A DNA stretch of 47,136 nucleotides from Ichthyophonus hoferi (Eukaryota > Opisthokonta > Ichthyosporea > Ichthyophonida > Ichthyophonidae). The translations under genes and the position numbers were made by a program. Shown one piece after another: positions 9,748 to 21,228 of the stretch (position 1 is the first letter of the stretch; each line of letters starts with the position of its first letter). The notes beneath the pieces were generated by a model. That model saw only the letters and a program-made list of their open reading frames with translations. It was not told the DNA's origin and did not search any database. The DNA lies in contig NAOQ01000513.1 in the NCBI GenBank assembly GCA_002751075.1, positions 1 through 47,136 of the forward strand, given 5' to 3'.

Positions 9748-12700
9748 ATGGGTACAAGTACAAACCCATCACCAAGACAGAGATTGCATGATGTTATTAC
9801 AGACCTCGCTAACAGTGGAGAGTTGTCCTTGAACCCTACGTTAGTTATGGTAGGCATGTCATGTTTTATCTTATATATATATTTATGGTATGTATATGCT
9901 TTTCGATTTATATGCATATGTTATAGTATATGATATGATATTATTGTTAGGATATTTTTAATAATACAAGTCTGCATTATGCTTTGCTTATTTACACTTT
10001 AGGTAGAAAAGGAGAATAATCTAGATACATAGATATATAGAGAGAGATATAATAATCATACTATATTGTACTATACTATACATTATATTGTGTAATAGAT
10101 AGAAGAGTGTAAGATATAGGGTTTAGAAGGTTATTAGAGTTACATACATAAATACTACATTATTATATTCCTATATTGTACCTTATATACCCTATATACA
10201 CCCTATCCCACTCGTATACTTTATACCTATTCTGGTTATGGACCTGCCATATATGGATACTAAATTCAAGATATGATTCAGTATTATATTTTAATATTAT
10301 AATTTTATAAAAAATTTATGCCGGACGTAATATACATATCTAATAAAAACAAACGAAGTAATAATACAGTTTTAAAATACTTCAAAATGCTTTAACATTT
10401 AACTTGACTTTCAAATTTTAACTTGTTTTATATATACTACAGGAGGTGAAGAGGTTGTGTAAACAGAGCGATGATAATATAAAATGCGCCTATGAAATGC
10501 TGACTTTAAATCTTAATAAAGACCATGCCCAGGTATGAGGTATTTGTATTGGATAATATAAGGCTATTAAATACATTTCAAAATATATGAGTATATAAGA
10601 CCATATAATACTATATCATCATATATAATAATAGGTAACATGGTATAGAGCATGGTATATAATGTATAAATACATCAATGATCATCATTCTAAGAGGATG
10701 ACCATCGTTTGTTGGCTATAGATCATGAATCAGATTTTAAGCCTAAACCAATTAGCATGCAGTACACGGTTTATCATTACGTGTTATTCAGTAAAAGATA
10801 GCCTTGATCTGATATATAACTTAGGATTTATGGAAATACCTTAAAATACATGTAGAGACACAGGAATAACTAATTGGTTGATTATAGATTGCTAATCATA
10901 GCTCAATATTGATTAAATATAAAATACTTATAATGCTATTACTGCCAGTATTATTAACATTTTTTTTTAAAAAAAAATGTTTTAATGCATTGATTTATTA
11001 TATTATTATGTTAGTTTAGATCTAAATATAGTATTATATCTAATAGCAGCCAATTAGACTAAAGTATAGAATGGGGCTAACCAGTTATTATTCTTCTATA
11101 TAATCTAGATCAACAATATGCAAGACTATAATTAATGATATATTTAGAACTAAATGGTGCTATGTGATTGGAATATAAAAGTACTGTGATTATATATGAG
11201 AATATAGCAATAATATATGTTATGTTATGTTATATAATTAAAGTGTATATATCGCTATCTCTCTATCAATCTATCTCTATCCAATCTAATCTAACCATCA
11301 CCTGACCTTTATCCAACCAGATTCGCCTATCTGCTGTCCAACTAACCAATGAACTCTTTGTAAGATCACACGTGTTTCGCACCCTATTGGTAAATGACTT
11401 TCAATATTTTATCCAATTAGCCGTGGGTATTGATTTTAACCGGCCTCTACCTCCACCAATCAGCACCAGGAAACTGTTAAGAAAGACCTCCTTATTAGCT
11501 ATTAAGGCATGGTATACAAAATACGGAAAGGATTATAAAAAAGTATGTATTAATTAATTATCCTATTAGTATATGATGTACATGACATAACCTACATAAT
11601 CTGTAGCCTAGAATTAGCCTTGGACTAAATACCTTCAAGATAATTAAATAGCACTATCACCCTATAGCTAGCCTTGGGCTATAAATACCTCCAGGATAAA
11701 TGCACTATTGATTTCGATGACGTAGAAGCTCGTGATGATATAGAGAGGAAGAGAGAGAATGAAATAGAGGTAGGTAGGTATCTAGGTATCTATATATAAT
11801 TATAGGTATACCATATATGGTTATATGTATTTCTATATGGTTATATGTATCTAAATATGATTGTAGGTATACGTGATGATACAGAGATGGGGAGATAGAC
11901 TGAAATACAGATAAGTATATATATAGCTATAGGTATACCATATATGGCTATATATATCTATATATGATTGTAGGTATACGTGATGATACAGAGAGGGGGG
12001 GAGAGACTGAAATAGAGATAGATATATATATATATAGCTATAGGTATACCATATATGGTTATATGTATCTACATATGATTGTAGGTATACGTGACGATAC
12101 AGAGAGGGGGAGAGAGAATGAGATAGAGGTAGGTATATCATCTAGAGTAACGTGTATCTATATATGGTAATAGCTATCTATATGTAATACGCACATATAA
12201 CTATACAAGGGTATAATCTACAATTTAAGTAGCTCTATATATACTATATTATCCTATATAGTCATATAATTCAGATTCTAACTCCCTAATGGGTAAAAGA
12301 CACGAATCCAGATCCAGAAGCAACAGAGATACATGGAGACCAAAGTGGATATGAAAGGGCAATTTAGTAATATAAAAGGGAACATCAATCAAATGGTAGG
12401 ATTATATATAGATAAATATATATATAGTTATTGTTATTGTTATTGTTATTGGTATATAGTATATGGTATACTACTCTATTATCTTACTGTTGTATTTTAA
12501 AACTAGCAGGTAAACCACTCACAACGTTTACTTTTAATTAAGATGATGTCTATTGGTTGCCTTAAACCAGTACCAATCAAAACTAAGAATTGTATTTTAT
12601 GTCATTATAATATGCAAACATGCACAAACATATATATATGGTCTTATGGATTAGCTATCACTTATAATCATACATTATGCCTTATTATTAAATACTATCA

Positions 12701-14067
12701 CCTAATTGGCTTGAACCTAATTAATACCCTAATATGGCTATTCCTAACCCAACAGAATAACTGTTTTGCATTGGTGTTTCCAGATATGCGCGACGAGAGT
12801 ACTCAATCAAATGAAGCCGATAATTCTAATGAGAATGATAATGATCGTGTAGATACAAATAGGAGACATGGATTAGTTACTACGTAAGGATTGGTTTAAT
12901 TAATTATGATGACTCTTTCCTTATTGGTTAACAATTATAATGTTTTACATGTTGTTGTATTGTACTATATTATATTATATTATGCTATGTTATCTTATGT
13001 TATGTTGTAGTACATTATATTATATTATATTATGTCGTGTTATGTTATATTATATTATATTTTGTTATGCTATGTTATGTTATGCTATGCTATGCTATGT
13101 TATGTTGTATTAGTTTATATTTTGTTGTGTGATATTATATTATATTATGTTGCTATATTATGCTATGTTACGTTATACTATATTAGATTACATTATGCTA
13201 TGCTATAATATTATATTGTATTATATAAAATCATATACTATCCTTTAGAATATTATATAAAGTATAAATTTATAAAATAACAGCCAGTTTTAGATTTTAA
13301 TCCTTTTATTTGTTTGGCCTACAGGAGCTATAAACTAGATGTTCGATTGGGAGAAGGAATTACCATTGAGGTTACAGAGGGCAATGCCGGTGTGATAAAT
13401 ACCCTATTAGAAGTAAGGATCTAGTTTTTTATATAGATTATGATTATGTGATTACTATAGTTAGTATTATTATTATTAGTGTTATTGTTGTTTTTGTTTT
13501 TATTACTATTACTATTACTATTACGATTACGATTACTGCTACTAATACTAATACCATTACTATTATTATTACTACTACTATTACTATTAACATTAATATT
13601 ACTATTACTATTTTATTATTTTTACTAATGCTATATATGGAAAATTGCAATCGAATTCTCAGAATATATGTTTTGTATTCTTTTTATTGAATTTTTTTGA
13701 TTGGACTATGACTTACAGGCCAGGTTTAACATGCCAATTATATGTACTATCATCTATATACTACTATACTGTCATAGGTACCTAATGTTGTATTATCACA
13801 CATACATACATACATACTATTATACTACTATACATACTATCCTATAATTATATTATTATACGATCATATTATTTACTTACTATCATATATACGTACGCAC
13901 AGCACCATTATAAATATATATACCTAGTCTAATTATATTTACCCTACTCTCCCGGAATAATATATCTACCAATAGCTACACAGACTCAACAAGAATACGT
14001 ACATTCCATTGGTGAATAGGTGGTTGGATGCTTTGATACAAGTTAAAGATGATGAGGTGGGTAAACG

Positions 14068-14146
<79 letters not shown>

Positions 14147-17100
14147 CTACCGTTATTATTATTACTATTACTATTATTATTCCTATTATCATCACTGTTA
14201 TTACTACTATTACTATTACTATTACTATACCTATTACTATTATCACTATACTACTACTTCTATAACTACTGTTAATTGCTAATTGGTATTATTGGTAATA
14301 ATAATAATATCAGTTGTTTCCATAACAGGAATCCGCCGAGATCGCTAACTTGATTCGAGAATGTATAGATCTTAAAGCAGATCTAGATAATGTATGTAAG
14401 AAGTTTAACTTACTGCATTTTGATTCTGCCGCTGTTGATCGTATATTAAGGTATATGAACGCCATATGTATTATGTGATAGGATAGTATGGTATGGTATG
14501 GTACGGTGTGGTATAGTATGGTATGATATGATATAATATGGTATAATATGGTATAGTATGGTATGGTATAGTATGGTATGATATAGTATGGTATGGTATA
14601 GTATGGTATGATTAGTATAGCATGGTATAGTATGGTATGGTATAATATAATATGATATAGTATAGCATGGTCTGGTAGGGTCTGGTATGATATTACAGGG
14701 TATAATGGTGTGAAGTGCAATAGAAACCAATATAGGCTATGATATAATATGTTAGGATATGATATTATATGCTATGATATGAGATTATGTATATATTGAT
14801 ATCGTATCTACACGTGTATTATAATATAGCATGCCTGTATAGACATATAATCTTAATAACTAATTAAAATACCTCTTTATATTTTAAAATACTTCCCTTA
14901 TAGGCAAGATACAGGGCGAGGGGTAGATTTTGAGATACATATAGAGAGGGAAAGGGATGGACATAAATACCAATCTTATGAGAGGGATAATCTAGAGAAC
15001 GAATCAGATGACGATGATATGATGGAAGAGGTCCGGAAAGAGGGTGGGTGTATATTTACAGTATAGTATGATAAAGTATATTATTGGTATATTATAATAT
15101 AGTACAAAGAGTATAGTATAAGATAGTATAGTATAGTGTAGTAGAGTATAGCATAGCATAATATAGTATAGTATAGCATAGTATAATATAGTATAGTAAT
15201 GTACAGCATCGTAAATTATGGTATAGTATATGCTAGTATAGTATGCAATAGTATGCTATAGTATTGTATAATATAGTATGGTACAGTATAGTATATAAGG
15301 TAGTATGTATGCACTATCGTATAGTATATAAGGTAGTATGTATGCACTATCGTATAGTATATAAGGTAATATGTATGCNNNNNNNNNNNNNNNNNNNNNN
15401 NNNNNNNNNNNNNNNNNNNNNNNNNNNNNNNNNNNNNNNNNNNNNNNNNNNNNNNNNNNNNNNNNNNNNNNNNNNNNNNNNNNNNNNNNNNNNNNNNNNN
15501 NNNNNNNNNNNNNNNNNNNNNNNNNNNNNNNNNNNNNNNNNNNNNNNNNNNNNNNNNNNNNNNNNNNNNNNNNNNNNNNNNNNNNNNNNNNNNNNNNNNN
15601 NNNNNNNNNNNNNNNNNNNNNNNNNNNNNNNNNNNNNNNNNNNNNNNNNNNNNNNNNNNNNNNNNNNNNNNNNNNNNNNNNNNNNNNNNNNNNNNNNNNN
15701 NNNNNNNNNNNNNNNNNNNNNNNNNNNNNNNNNNNNNNNNNNNNNNNNNNNNNNNNNNNNNNNNNNNNNNNNNNNNNNNNNNNNNNNNNNNNNNNNNNNN
15801 NNNNGTAGTATGTATGCACTATCGTATAGTATATAAGGTAGTATGTATGCACTATCGTATAGTATATAAGGTAATATGTATGCACTATCGTATATAACAC
15901 ATATATGCATATACCCCTACAGGGTACGAACCATGTATTGAAATAGATCAAGAAAGGCAACGAAGAAAACATAGAAAAAGCGGGAAAGAAGAGAGAGAGA
16001 AAGACAGTGTAAGAGGTAGGTTTTATATATAATATAATATAGTATAGATTATATGCATAAAATAAAGAGAGGGAAGAGTGAGAGAGAGATAGTATAGGTG
16101 GTAAGTAGATATATATAAAGCTATATAATGTAATATATATAGAAAGACAGAGAAGGAAGTGAGTGAAAGAGATAGAGTAAGAAGTAGGTAGGCATATATA
16201 GTGTATAATATAATAGATGGTAGATAGTATGTAATGTATAGAGTTTATTGGTATGCAGAAAATCACAATATATATATACATATATTATAATATTATACAT
16301 ACATACTTACTATCCTATATACTACTATATTATATTACCCTCCTATATCTTATGAGATACTATATTACCCTATTATACCCTATACTGCACCATACTTATA
16401 CCCTATACTGCACCGTACTATACTATACTAAAGTAAGCCATGCAACCCTTCTATACCCTATGCGATACTACCCTTCTATACCATACACTATACTGTACTC
16501 TACCCTTCTATACCTTATACTATGCCGTACTATATTATACTATACTATACTATCTTACACTAGACTACTATCTTTCACTATACTATACTATAAAATATTA
16601 TACTGTACTATAAAATACTATACTGTACTATATCTATACCTCCCTGTACAGTACCCGGTGGGTGGAGTTTGTCTTCCTATACGGACCAATTATCTACTAG
16701 AGGTGCTAATATGACTGACCCTACTGTATTGATCAATAGAAAGGTGGTTTAAAATTATAACACTCCCTCTAATTTGTCACTTTACATAAGGATTATATAA
16801 AGTATGTTTTATAATATACTATGTTAGGTCTTATTTTCTGTACTAAGTGGGATCTCTATTAACTATTCCCACCCTACGAGCCAATAGAATGGACGCATTG
16901 AAATGGTTGTCTTTTAATTTTAGCACACCAATTACGAATTCCTTTTATGGATCTTTTCTTGCCTGTATATAGATATATGTATACCAAATCAGGGAATGGT
17001 TGCCTTATATAGCTCTATATATGCCATTTTTATTATCTAATATGGTGTTATTATTCTTCATTCTATTTCTATACTATTATAATCCCTCTCTCTCCCTCTA

Positions 17101-20100
17101 TCCATACATATAGTATAGTATCATACAACATCTAGTAAGTATGATACAATATATAATACAGTATAGTGCAATATGTAATACAGTGTACTACAAAATGTTA
17201 TAAGTATAATACCATCCATAATACTAAAACATATATTCTATTTTCAGTATCCTACCTATGACAGGGAGACCAATCAAAATGTGGGACACAAGGAGGAAGG
17301 CAAAGATGATTGGACAGAGACGAATCGACTAACCACAATAGAGGATCCAAAATTTGAAGGTAGTGTTTAACTAATGAAATTTACGCCAAAGTATGTGATT
17401 TATGTTATTAATTAGTAACGGTAATAGTAGTAGTAGTAGTAGTAATAGTAATAGTAATACGAATAATAATAGTAGTAGTAATAGGAATAGTAATAGCAGA
17501 AGCTATAGTAACAGTAATAATGATAATAATAGTAATAGTAATAGTCATAGTAATAGTAATTGTAATACATTAGCAATAGTAGTAGTATTTATAATTGTAA
17601 AAATAAAAGTAACAGCAACAGTAATAATAGTAATGGTAATAATAGAAAGAGTAATAGTAAAAGTAAAAGTAATCGTAATAATAATATTAATATATTCTAT
17701 TTACTTATTATCTGATACTAATCAAATAATAGATATTATTTATTAAACCTACGTAGTAATGATTCAGATCGAGATTAATTCCTACATACCATATTATATT
17801 GGGTATATAGTTTAATCCGAATTCTGTCTCTGTGAATCGGATATGTTTATAATGGTTTAAATTAACCACTGTACTTGGGACGCTTCCAGTTTTGTTTACG
17901 TTATAGTCCACCACCTGATATGCGTCATTGTTAGGATAACGACTTAAATAAAGACAGGGTCGATTATGTTTGCCCTAGTTTTTTACGTTTGATTTTAGAA
18001 GTCAATATATATTGGTTGGTAATAATATATTATAGTATTGATTAAATCCATAATCGCAGAGCGATTAAAGCGTGCACCAGTCGTATCCTATGATACAGAT
18101 CTGGATTACTGGGATAAGAAATCAGTCCCAGCCGTTAATAATGGAATGGGTAGGATATAGTGTTATAATACATGCATATATATTGTGTTATAGTGTATTG
18201 CATTGAATTATCTTGCTATATTGTATTGTATTGTACTATATTGTGTTGATTGTATTGTATTGTATTGTCCTATATTGTGTTGATTGTGTTGTATTGTACC
18301 GTATTGTGTTTTGTTGTGTTGTGTTGTATCGTATTGTGTCCTATTTTATCATAACCTACCATGCCATACCATATCATACCATACTATTTCATGCCATATC
18401 ATACTATACTATACCATATCATATCATATCATATCATATCATATCATATCATACCATATCATATCATACCATATCATATCATACCATATCATTCTATATC
18501 ATTCTATACCATATCCCTAATAATAAACTATATGATAGCCATTGTTACTACTAATAGATTTTATATTTTACTCATTTTTCTTTAACTTACTATCACACAT
18601 ACAGATGACCTTCACCATCGTTTCTGGCCCGGCTCGGAAGGGGACAAAGGAATCGATATTAAACAATTCCGAACCAGAGTGGTTCGATATGATTCGGAAT
18701 TCCAACCAGTGATATGGGTGTGTTATATTATAAATTGTATATTAAAAAAATAATTTACTGTTTATTGTGTTATATTTATGTTGCGTTGTATTCTATTGTA
18801 TTGTGATGTATTATATTGTATTGTGTTGGGTTGGGTTGTATTGATCGTATTATATTATGTTATATTGTATTTTATGATACTGTATTGTATTGTATTGTTT
18901 TATTTTGTATTCTATTCTATGCTATTCTATTATAGGGTATTATATTGTGTTGTATTATATTATTCTATATTATATTATATTGCATTTTATTATATTATCT
19001 TATATTGTATTACATTAGACTATATTATACTATATTATGTAATATTATACTACACTATATTATATTATATTATACTATGTTAATCAATATTAAATTTTAA
19101 TAGTTACGTATGATTCAGAATTCTAACCAGTAGTATGGGTGCATTAAATTACAGTATATATATTGAATTTTTATTTCATGTCTATGTTATGCCGTATTAT
19201 ATTATTGTATATTACACATATATATATATACCCATAGGTAAACGTATACATATACCTCTACCTATACCTATACCTATACCTATACCTATACCTATACCTA
19301 TACCTATAACTATACCCACATATTCCTCTATATATACACACATACACCTATACAGGCATGCCGGACCCCTCTGCCCTCTGGTAGTCTCTGCACTAGGAGA
19401 GATAGGGAGAAGTGTCCCTTCCATGGATTGATCACTGCTAGGGACAGATATGGTGTACCCAATGGGAAAGAGGTATTAACTGATAATAATAAGATTAAGA
19501 ATAATATAATAGGAATAGTAATAATAATAATAATAATAGGAATAAGAATAATCGGAATAGTAATAGTAATATATTATTATAATGTGCATGTGCCTATATA
19601 AGTACTAATTAATACTTAATTATGGGTTCAATCCACACAGGCGATACGGTTCAATCTGGAAGAGAAAGAGAAAGAGAAAGAGAAAGAGACAGAGAAAGAG
19701 AAAGAGCAAGTCCCATTATGGCTTGAGGTAGCAGAGGATATGGGACTGGGTATAGTCGATTACTATAAAAGGTTAGTGGAAGAGTGAAATAATATATATA
19801 TATAGGCGTGGTGCTGTATAATCATACATATTGCTATGTATACATACTTATTATCATACTATCATACTATCATATATCTATGCATACATACTACATATAT
19901 ATATCTAAATGCATGCATACATATAGGTGTACCTTCAAACATGCAATATGTGATCATAGATTCCAACTCTGTGTATTTCGCAATAAAGCTATTGTATCGA
20001 TATACTCGCTCTATTAATAAGCATCGCGGACTAATAACTAATAGGCTAACCTCACTGTTGTATTAAAATTTATCAGAGCCAATAAAGAAGAAGTAGTAAA

Positions 20101-20566
20101 ACCTAAAAAGAATAGTAAGAAGCCAAAATCAAATCTGATTGATACTGAGAAGGAAAAGGTAGGAAACTGTATTATTTACACTATAATATACGATACTATT
20201 TCATATTATCTCCCTGTAGGTATATATACATATTACGCTATTTTCGTACTATTGTACTATTGTATATATTATCGCGCAATTATATTATTATACCTATTCT
20301 TCTATTATCCTACTATCCTACTATTTTACTATCACAGATAATATTATACATACATACATTAGGAAACCTTTGGATAATTACACAGTGTCTATAATTTATA
20401 TGTATAGATAGATCATAACCGACTACGCAATCAGAACACACCCAGATCACGCCTACGCAAGAGATTATCCAATAAGAAAGACATGCAGAGACTTGCCCAT
20501 CAGTTAAATGCTGAAGAACATAAACGTCATAGTGACAAATTTGGAAATCAGTGGCAATACTACTAA
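9748..20566 (+). CDS. UVSSA: UV-stimulated scaffold protein A, 19 exons
   Basis: UVSSA joins stalled RNA polymerase II with CSA/CSB, recruits TFIIH and stabilises CSB in transcription-coupled nucleotide excision repair. Exons: 9748-9849, 10443-10532, 11321-11542, 11668-11769, 12312-12395, 12756-12883, 13325-13412, 13976-14056, 14329-14450, 14904-15043, 15923-16015, 16652-16743, 17248-17359, 18060-18149, 18605-18717, 19356-19472, 19641-19771, 20077-20158, 20408-20566. All junction phases agree and give 715 residues (human about 709). The N-terminal VHS-like helical domain is clear ([25 protein letters not shown]). The linker keeps SYKLDVRL and KEGYEP. The C-terminal DUF2043 region has [21 protein letters not shown] and a CxnCxnCPFH zinc-binding site (Cys555, Cys565, Cys573, His576). 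The basic tail ends [12 protein letters not shown], like the human end. Exon 5's start is the least certain. Introns are 125-879 nt and mostly satellite DNA. Confidence 0.95.
11614..11660 (+). repeat. Upstream echo of UVSSA exon 4 start
   Basis: TTAGCCTTGGACTAAATACC here mirrors the true exon 4 start CTAGCCTTGGGCTATAAATA at 11668, 54 bp downstream. The match continues through CTTCAAGATAA / CTCCAGGATAA and GCACTAT. It lies entirely in intron 3 and would not read through. Confidence 0.8.
11728..12140 (+). repeat. Minisatellite made of UVSSA exon 4 end plus donor and intron start
   Basis: The last 40 or so bases of exon 4 (CGTGATGATATAGAGAGG ... GAAATAGAG, then GTAGGT) recur three times in intron 4, at about 11869-11915, 11975-12030 and 12083-12135. 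Copies are separated by repeats of ATAGGTATACCATATATGG and TATGATTGTAGGTATACGTG, with a period near 108 bp. The last copy keeps an intact GAG|GTAGGT donor at 12129. Confidence 0.85.
12431..12460 (+). repeat. TATTGT microsatellite in UVSSA intron 5
   Basis: A short run of TATTGT hexamers lies inside the intron after exon 5. It has no coding role. Confidence 0.8.
12955..13210 (+). repeat. Pentanucleotide TTATR-type satellite in UVSSA intron 6
   Basis: Imperfect units such as TTATA, TTATG and CTATG run for about 250 bp between exons 6 and 7. Confidence 0.8.
13447..13616 (+). repeat. TTA/TTACTA trinucleotide satellite in UVSSA intron 7
   Basis: Runs of ATT, ACTATT and ACGATT units follow exon 7. 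The open frames across it on both strands are artefacts of the trinucleotide unit. Confidence 0.85.
14066..14270 (+). repeat. ATT trinucleotide microsatellite in UVSSA intron 8
   Basis: About 25 perfect ATT units start at 14070, ten bases after the exon 8 donor, and grade into ACT/ATT mixtures. Poly-Leu, poly-Tyr and poly-Ile frames over it are not genes. Confidence 0.9.
14476..14745 (+). repeat. GGTAT/GATAT pentanucleotide satellite in UVSSA intron 9
   Basis: Units of GTATG, GTATA and ATATG dominate the intron after exon 9. The unit includes GTATG, the same pentamer as the common splice donor in this window. Confidence 0.85.
15060..15290 (+). repeat. TATAG pentanucleotide satellite in UVSSA intron 10
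   Basis: Near-continuous TATAG/TATAA/GTATA units run up to the 33-bp minisatellite. TATAG is also the acceptor end of many true introns here. Confidence 0.85.
15295..15892 (+). repeat. 33-bp minisatellite enclosing the assembly gap (UVSSA intron 10)
   Basis: A 33-bp unit beginning GGTAGTATGTATGCACTATC is repeated on both sides of a run of N at 15379-15804 (426 positions), with over two units on each side in the same orientation. The gap is almost certainly a collapsed or unresolved part of this array, and the gap size may be nominal. Exons 10 and 11 lie outside it, so the UVSSA frame is unaffected. Confidence 0.9.
16062..16200 (+). repeat. Downstream echoes of UVSSA exon 11 end
   Basis: The end of exon 11 (GAAAGAAGAGAGAGAGAAAG, then CAGTGTAAGAG|GTAGGT at 16016) is echoed twice in intron 11. 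A weak copy is near 16067-16105. A better one is at 16141-16190, with GAAAGACAGAGAAGG, then GAGTAAGAAGTAGGT. Each copy is followed by similar ATATA-rich sequence, consistent with tandem duplication of the exon end plus intron start. Confidence 0.6.
16310..16640 (+). repeat. ACTAT/CCCTATA pentanucleotide-like satellite in UVSSA intron 11
   Basis: Imperfect ACTAT, ACCCT and ATACT units fill the end of the intron before exon 12. The strand bias is opposite to the GTATG arrays upstream. Confidence 0.8.
17416..17690 (+). repeat. AGT/AAT trinucleotide satellite in UVSSA intron 13
   Basis: Runs of AGTAGT, AATAGT and AGTAAT units start about 56 bases after the exon 13 donor. The Ser/Asn-rich open frame over it is not a gene. 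Confidence 0.9.
17748..17958 (-). repeat. Dispersed family A, copy 2, inside UVSSA intron 13
   Basis: This is the best-preserved copy. The minus strand keeps an open frame through [20 protein letters not shown] and on to [19 protein letters not shown]. It lies antisense in the intron and shows no nearby promoter or partner exon. It matches 1538-1737 and 21229-21441 in both DNA and protein. Family unknown. Confidence 0.7.
18195..18515 (+). repeat. TGTAT then CATAT pentanucleotide satellite in UVSSA intron 14
   Basis: TTGTA/TTGTG units switch near 18350 to CATAC/CATAT units, with a nearly perfect ATATC run around 18416-18450. The overlapping frames are artefacts. Confidence 0.85.
18778..19083 (+). 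repeat. TTGTA/TTATA pentanucleotide satellite in UVSSA intron 15
   Basis: Imperfect pentamers occupy the space between the true exon 15 donor (18718) and its echo at 19101-19147. Confidence 0.8.
19101..19147 (+). repeat. Downstream echo of UVSSA exon 15 end and donor
   Basis: TATGATTCAGAATTCTAACC here mirrors TATGATTCGGAATTCCAACC at the end of exon 15. Both continue AGT..TATGG|GTG, so the copy keeps a donor GT at 19139, 421 bp after the real one. Confidence 0.85.
19257..19312 (+). repeat. CCTATA hexanucleotide microsatellite in UVSSA intron 15
   Basis: About eight CCTATA units lie just upstream of the exon 16 acceptor, forming most of its pyrimidine-containing tract. Confidence 0.9.
19663..19710 (+). 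repeat. GAAAGA microsatellite inside UVSSA exon 17
   Basis: A run of GAAAGA units encodes an (EK)n stretch ([10 protein letters not shown]) within the coding exon. The six-base unit keeps frame. The human protein has a shorter charged segment at the same place. Confidence 0.9.
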
Positions 20567-20770
20567 TGATTTTAATCTATTTAATTTAATGCATAATTAA
20601 TTTATATAATTTATAATTCATCATTCTAATTGACTTACCTATTTAGTATGAGCATGAAGCCATGTGCCATGGGTTCATTATCATGTGATCTAACCAAGTG
20701 AAATGACATGGACCAATCACTTTACATATATATATATATACTACTAGTTAATAAAATTAAGCATTTGAAT

Positions 20771-20979
20771 TATAAATACAAGAATAGGATAATGCTTTAT
20801 CTTGCATTTTAGTTCACTTTGCGATTCACCAGTTATAAGTGACTGCTGCCTAGACTACCAAAGTATTACTATTATCAATCATGTCGGATAAGACACTCCT
20901 CAACAGTGGAAAGAGATCAAGGTCAAACCAGGAAGGCCAAATGGATTACCAGTCCAATGCAAATGCACAACTAGAATAG
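20771..20979 (+). other. TATA-like box followed by a 32-codon open frame
   Basis: TATAAATA at 20771 precedes an ATG at 20881 opening MSDKTLLNSGKRSRSNQEGQ and ending TAG at 20979. A similar layout, with TATAAAAC near 27879 and ATGTCTAGATCAGC near 27982, occurs in the spacer after the acyltransferase. It may be the start of a lost gene or part of a dispersed unit. No function is claimed. Confidence 0.25.
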
Positions 20980-21228
20980 CAACTGTGCCAAACCAACATC
21001 AACTCATTTGTTGAGCATTTATATCTCTATATATTTTTATTGAACTAATGAACTAATGAAAGGAAAGGTAGTTCTAAATAAATTATATAATATATACTAG
21101 ATATTATGCCCATAGTGTTGGAGGATTTATACTGTTACAGTGATTCCCTATTTACTTGTTGTCTGCTGTTAATTGTTAGTAGCTTTTTTTAACCAACATA
21201 TACAATAATAGAGAAATTATCTAGCAAG

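Noticed and set aside
11851-12170. Frames on both strands over the exon 4 echoes
   Set aside because: They are explained by the 108-bp minisatellite in UVSSA intron 4; no independent start or splice support.
12400-12755. A further echo of UVSSA exon 6 start near 12583
   Set aside because: AACTAAGAATTGTATTTTAT resembles the exon 6 start only loosely; too weak to claim by eye.
14009-14282. Long poly-Leu, poly-Tyr and poly-Ile frames
   Set aside because: They are translations of the ATT microsatellite in UVSSA intron 8 in different frames and strands.
14310-14730. Two 94-136 codon minus-strand frames
   Set aside because: They arise from the GTATG/GATAT pentamer satellite and run antisense over UVSSA exon 9.
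15295-15892. CRISPR-like array in the 33-bp repeat
   Set aside because: The units are contiguous with no spacers, and the locus is a eukaryotic intron.
15256-16281. 341-codon minus-strand frame
   Set aside because: It reads straight through the N gap and the 33-bp minisatellite and antisense over exon 11.
17402-17746. Ser/Asn-rich 114-codon frame
   Set aside because: It is a translation of the AGT/AAT trinucleotide satellite in UVSSA intron 13.
18213-19083. Several 70-113 codon frames
   Set aside because: They come from pentanucleotide satellites, which stay open because the unit rarely contains stops in some frames.
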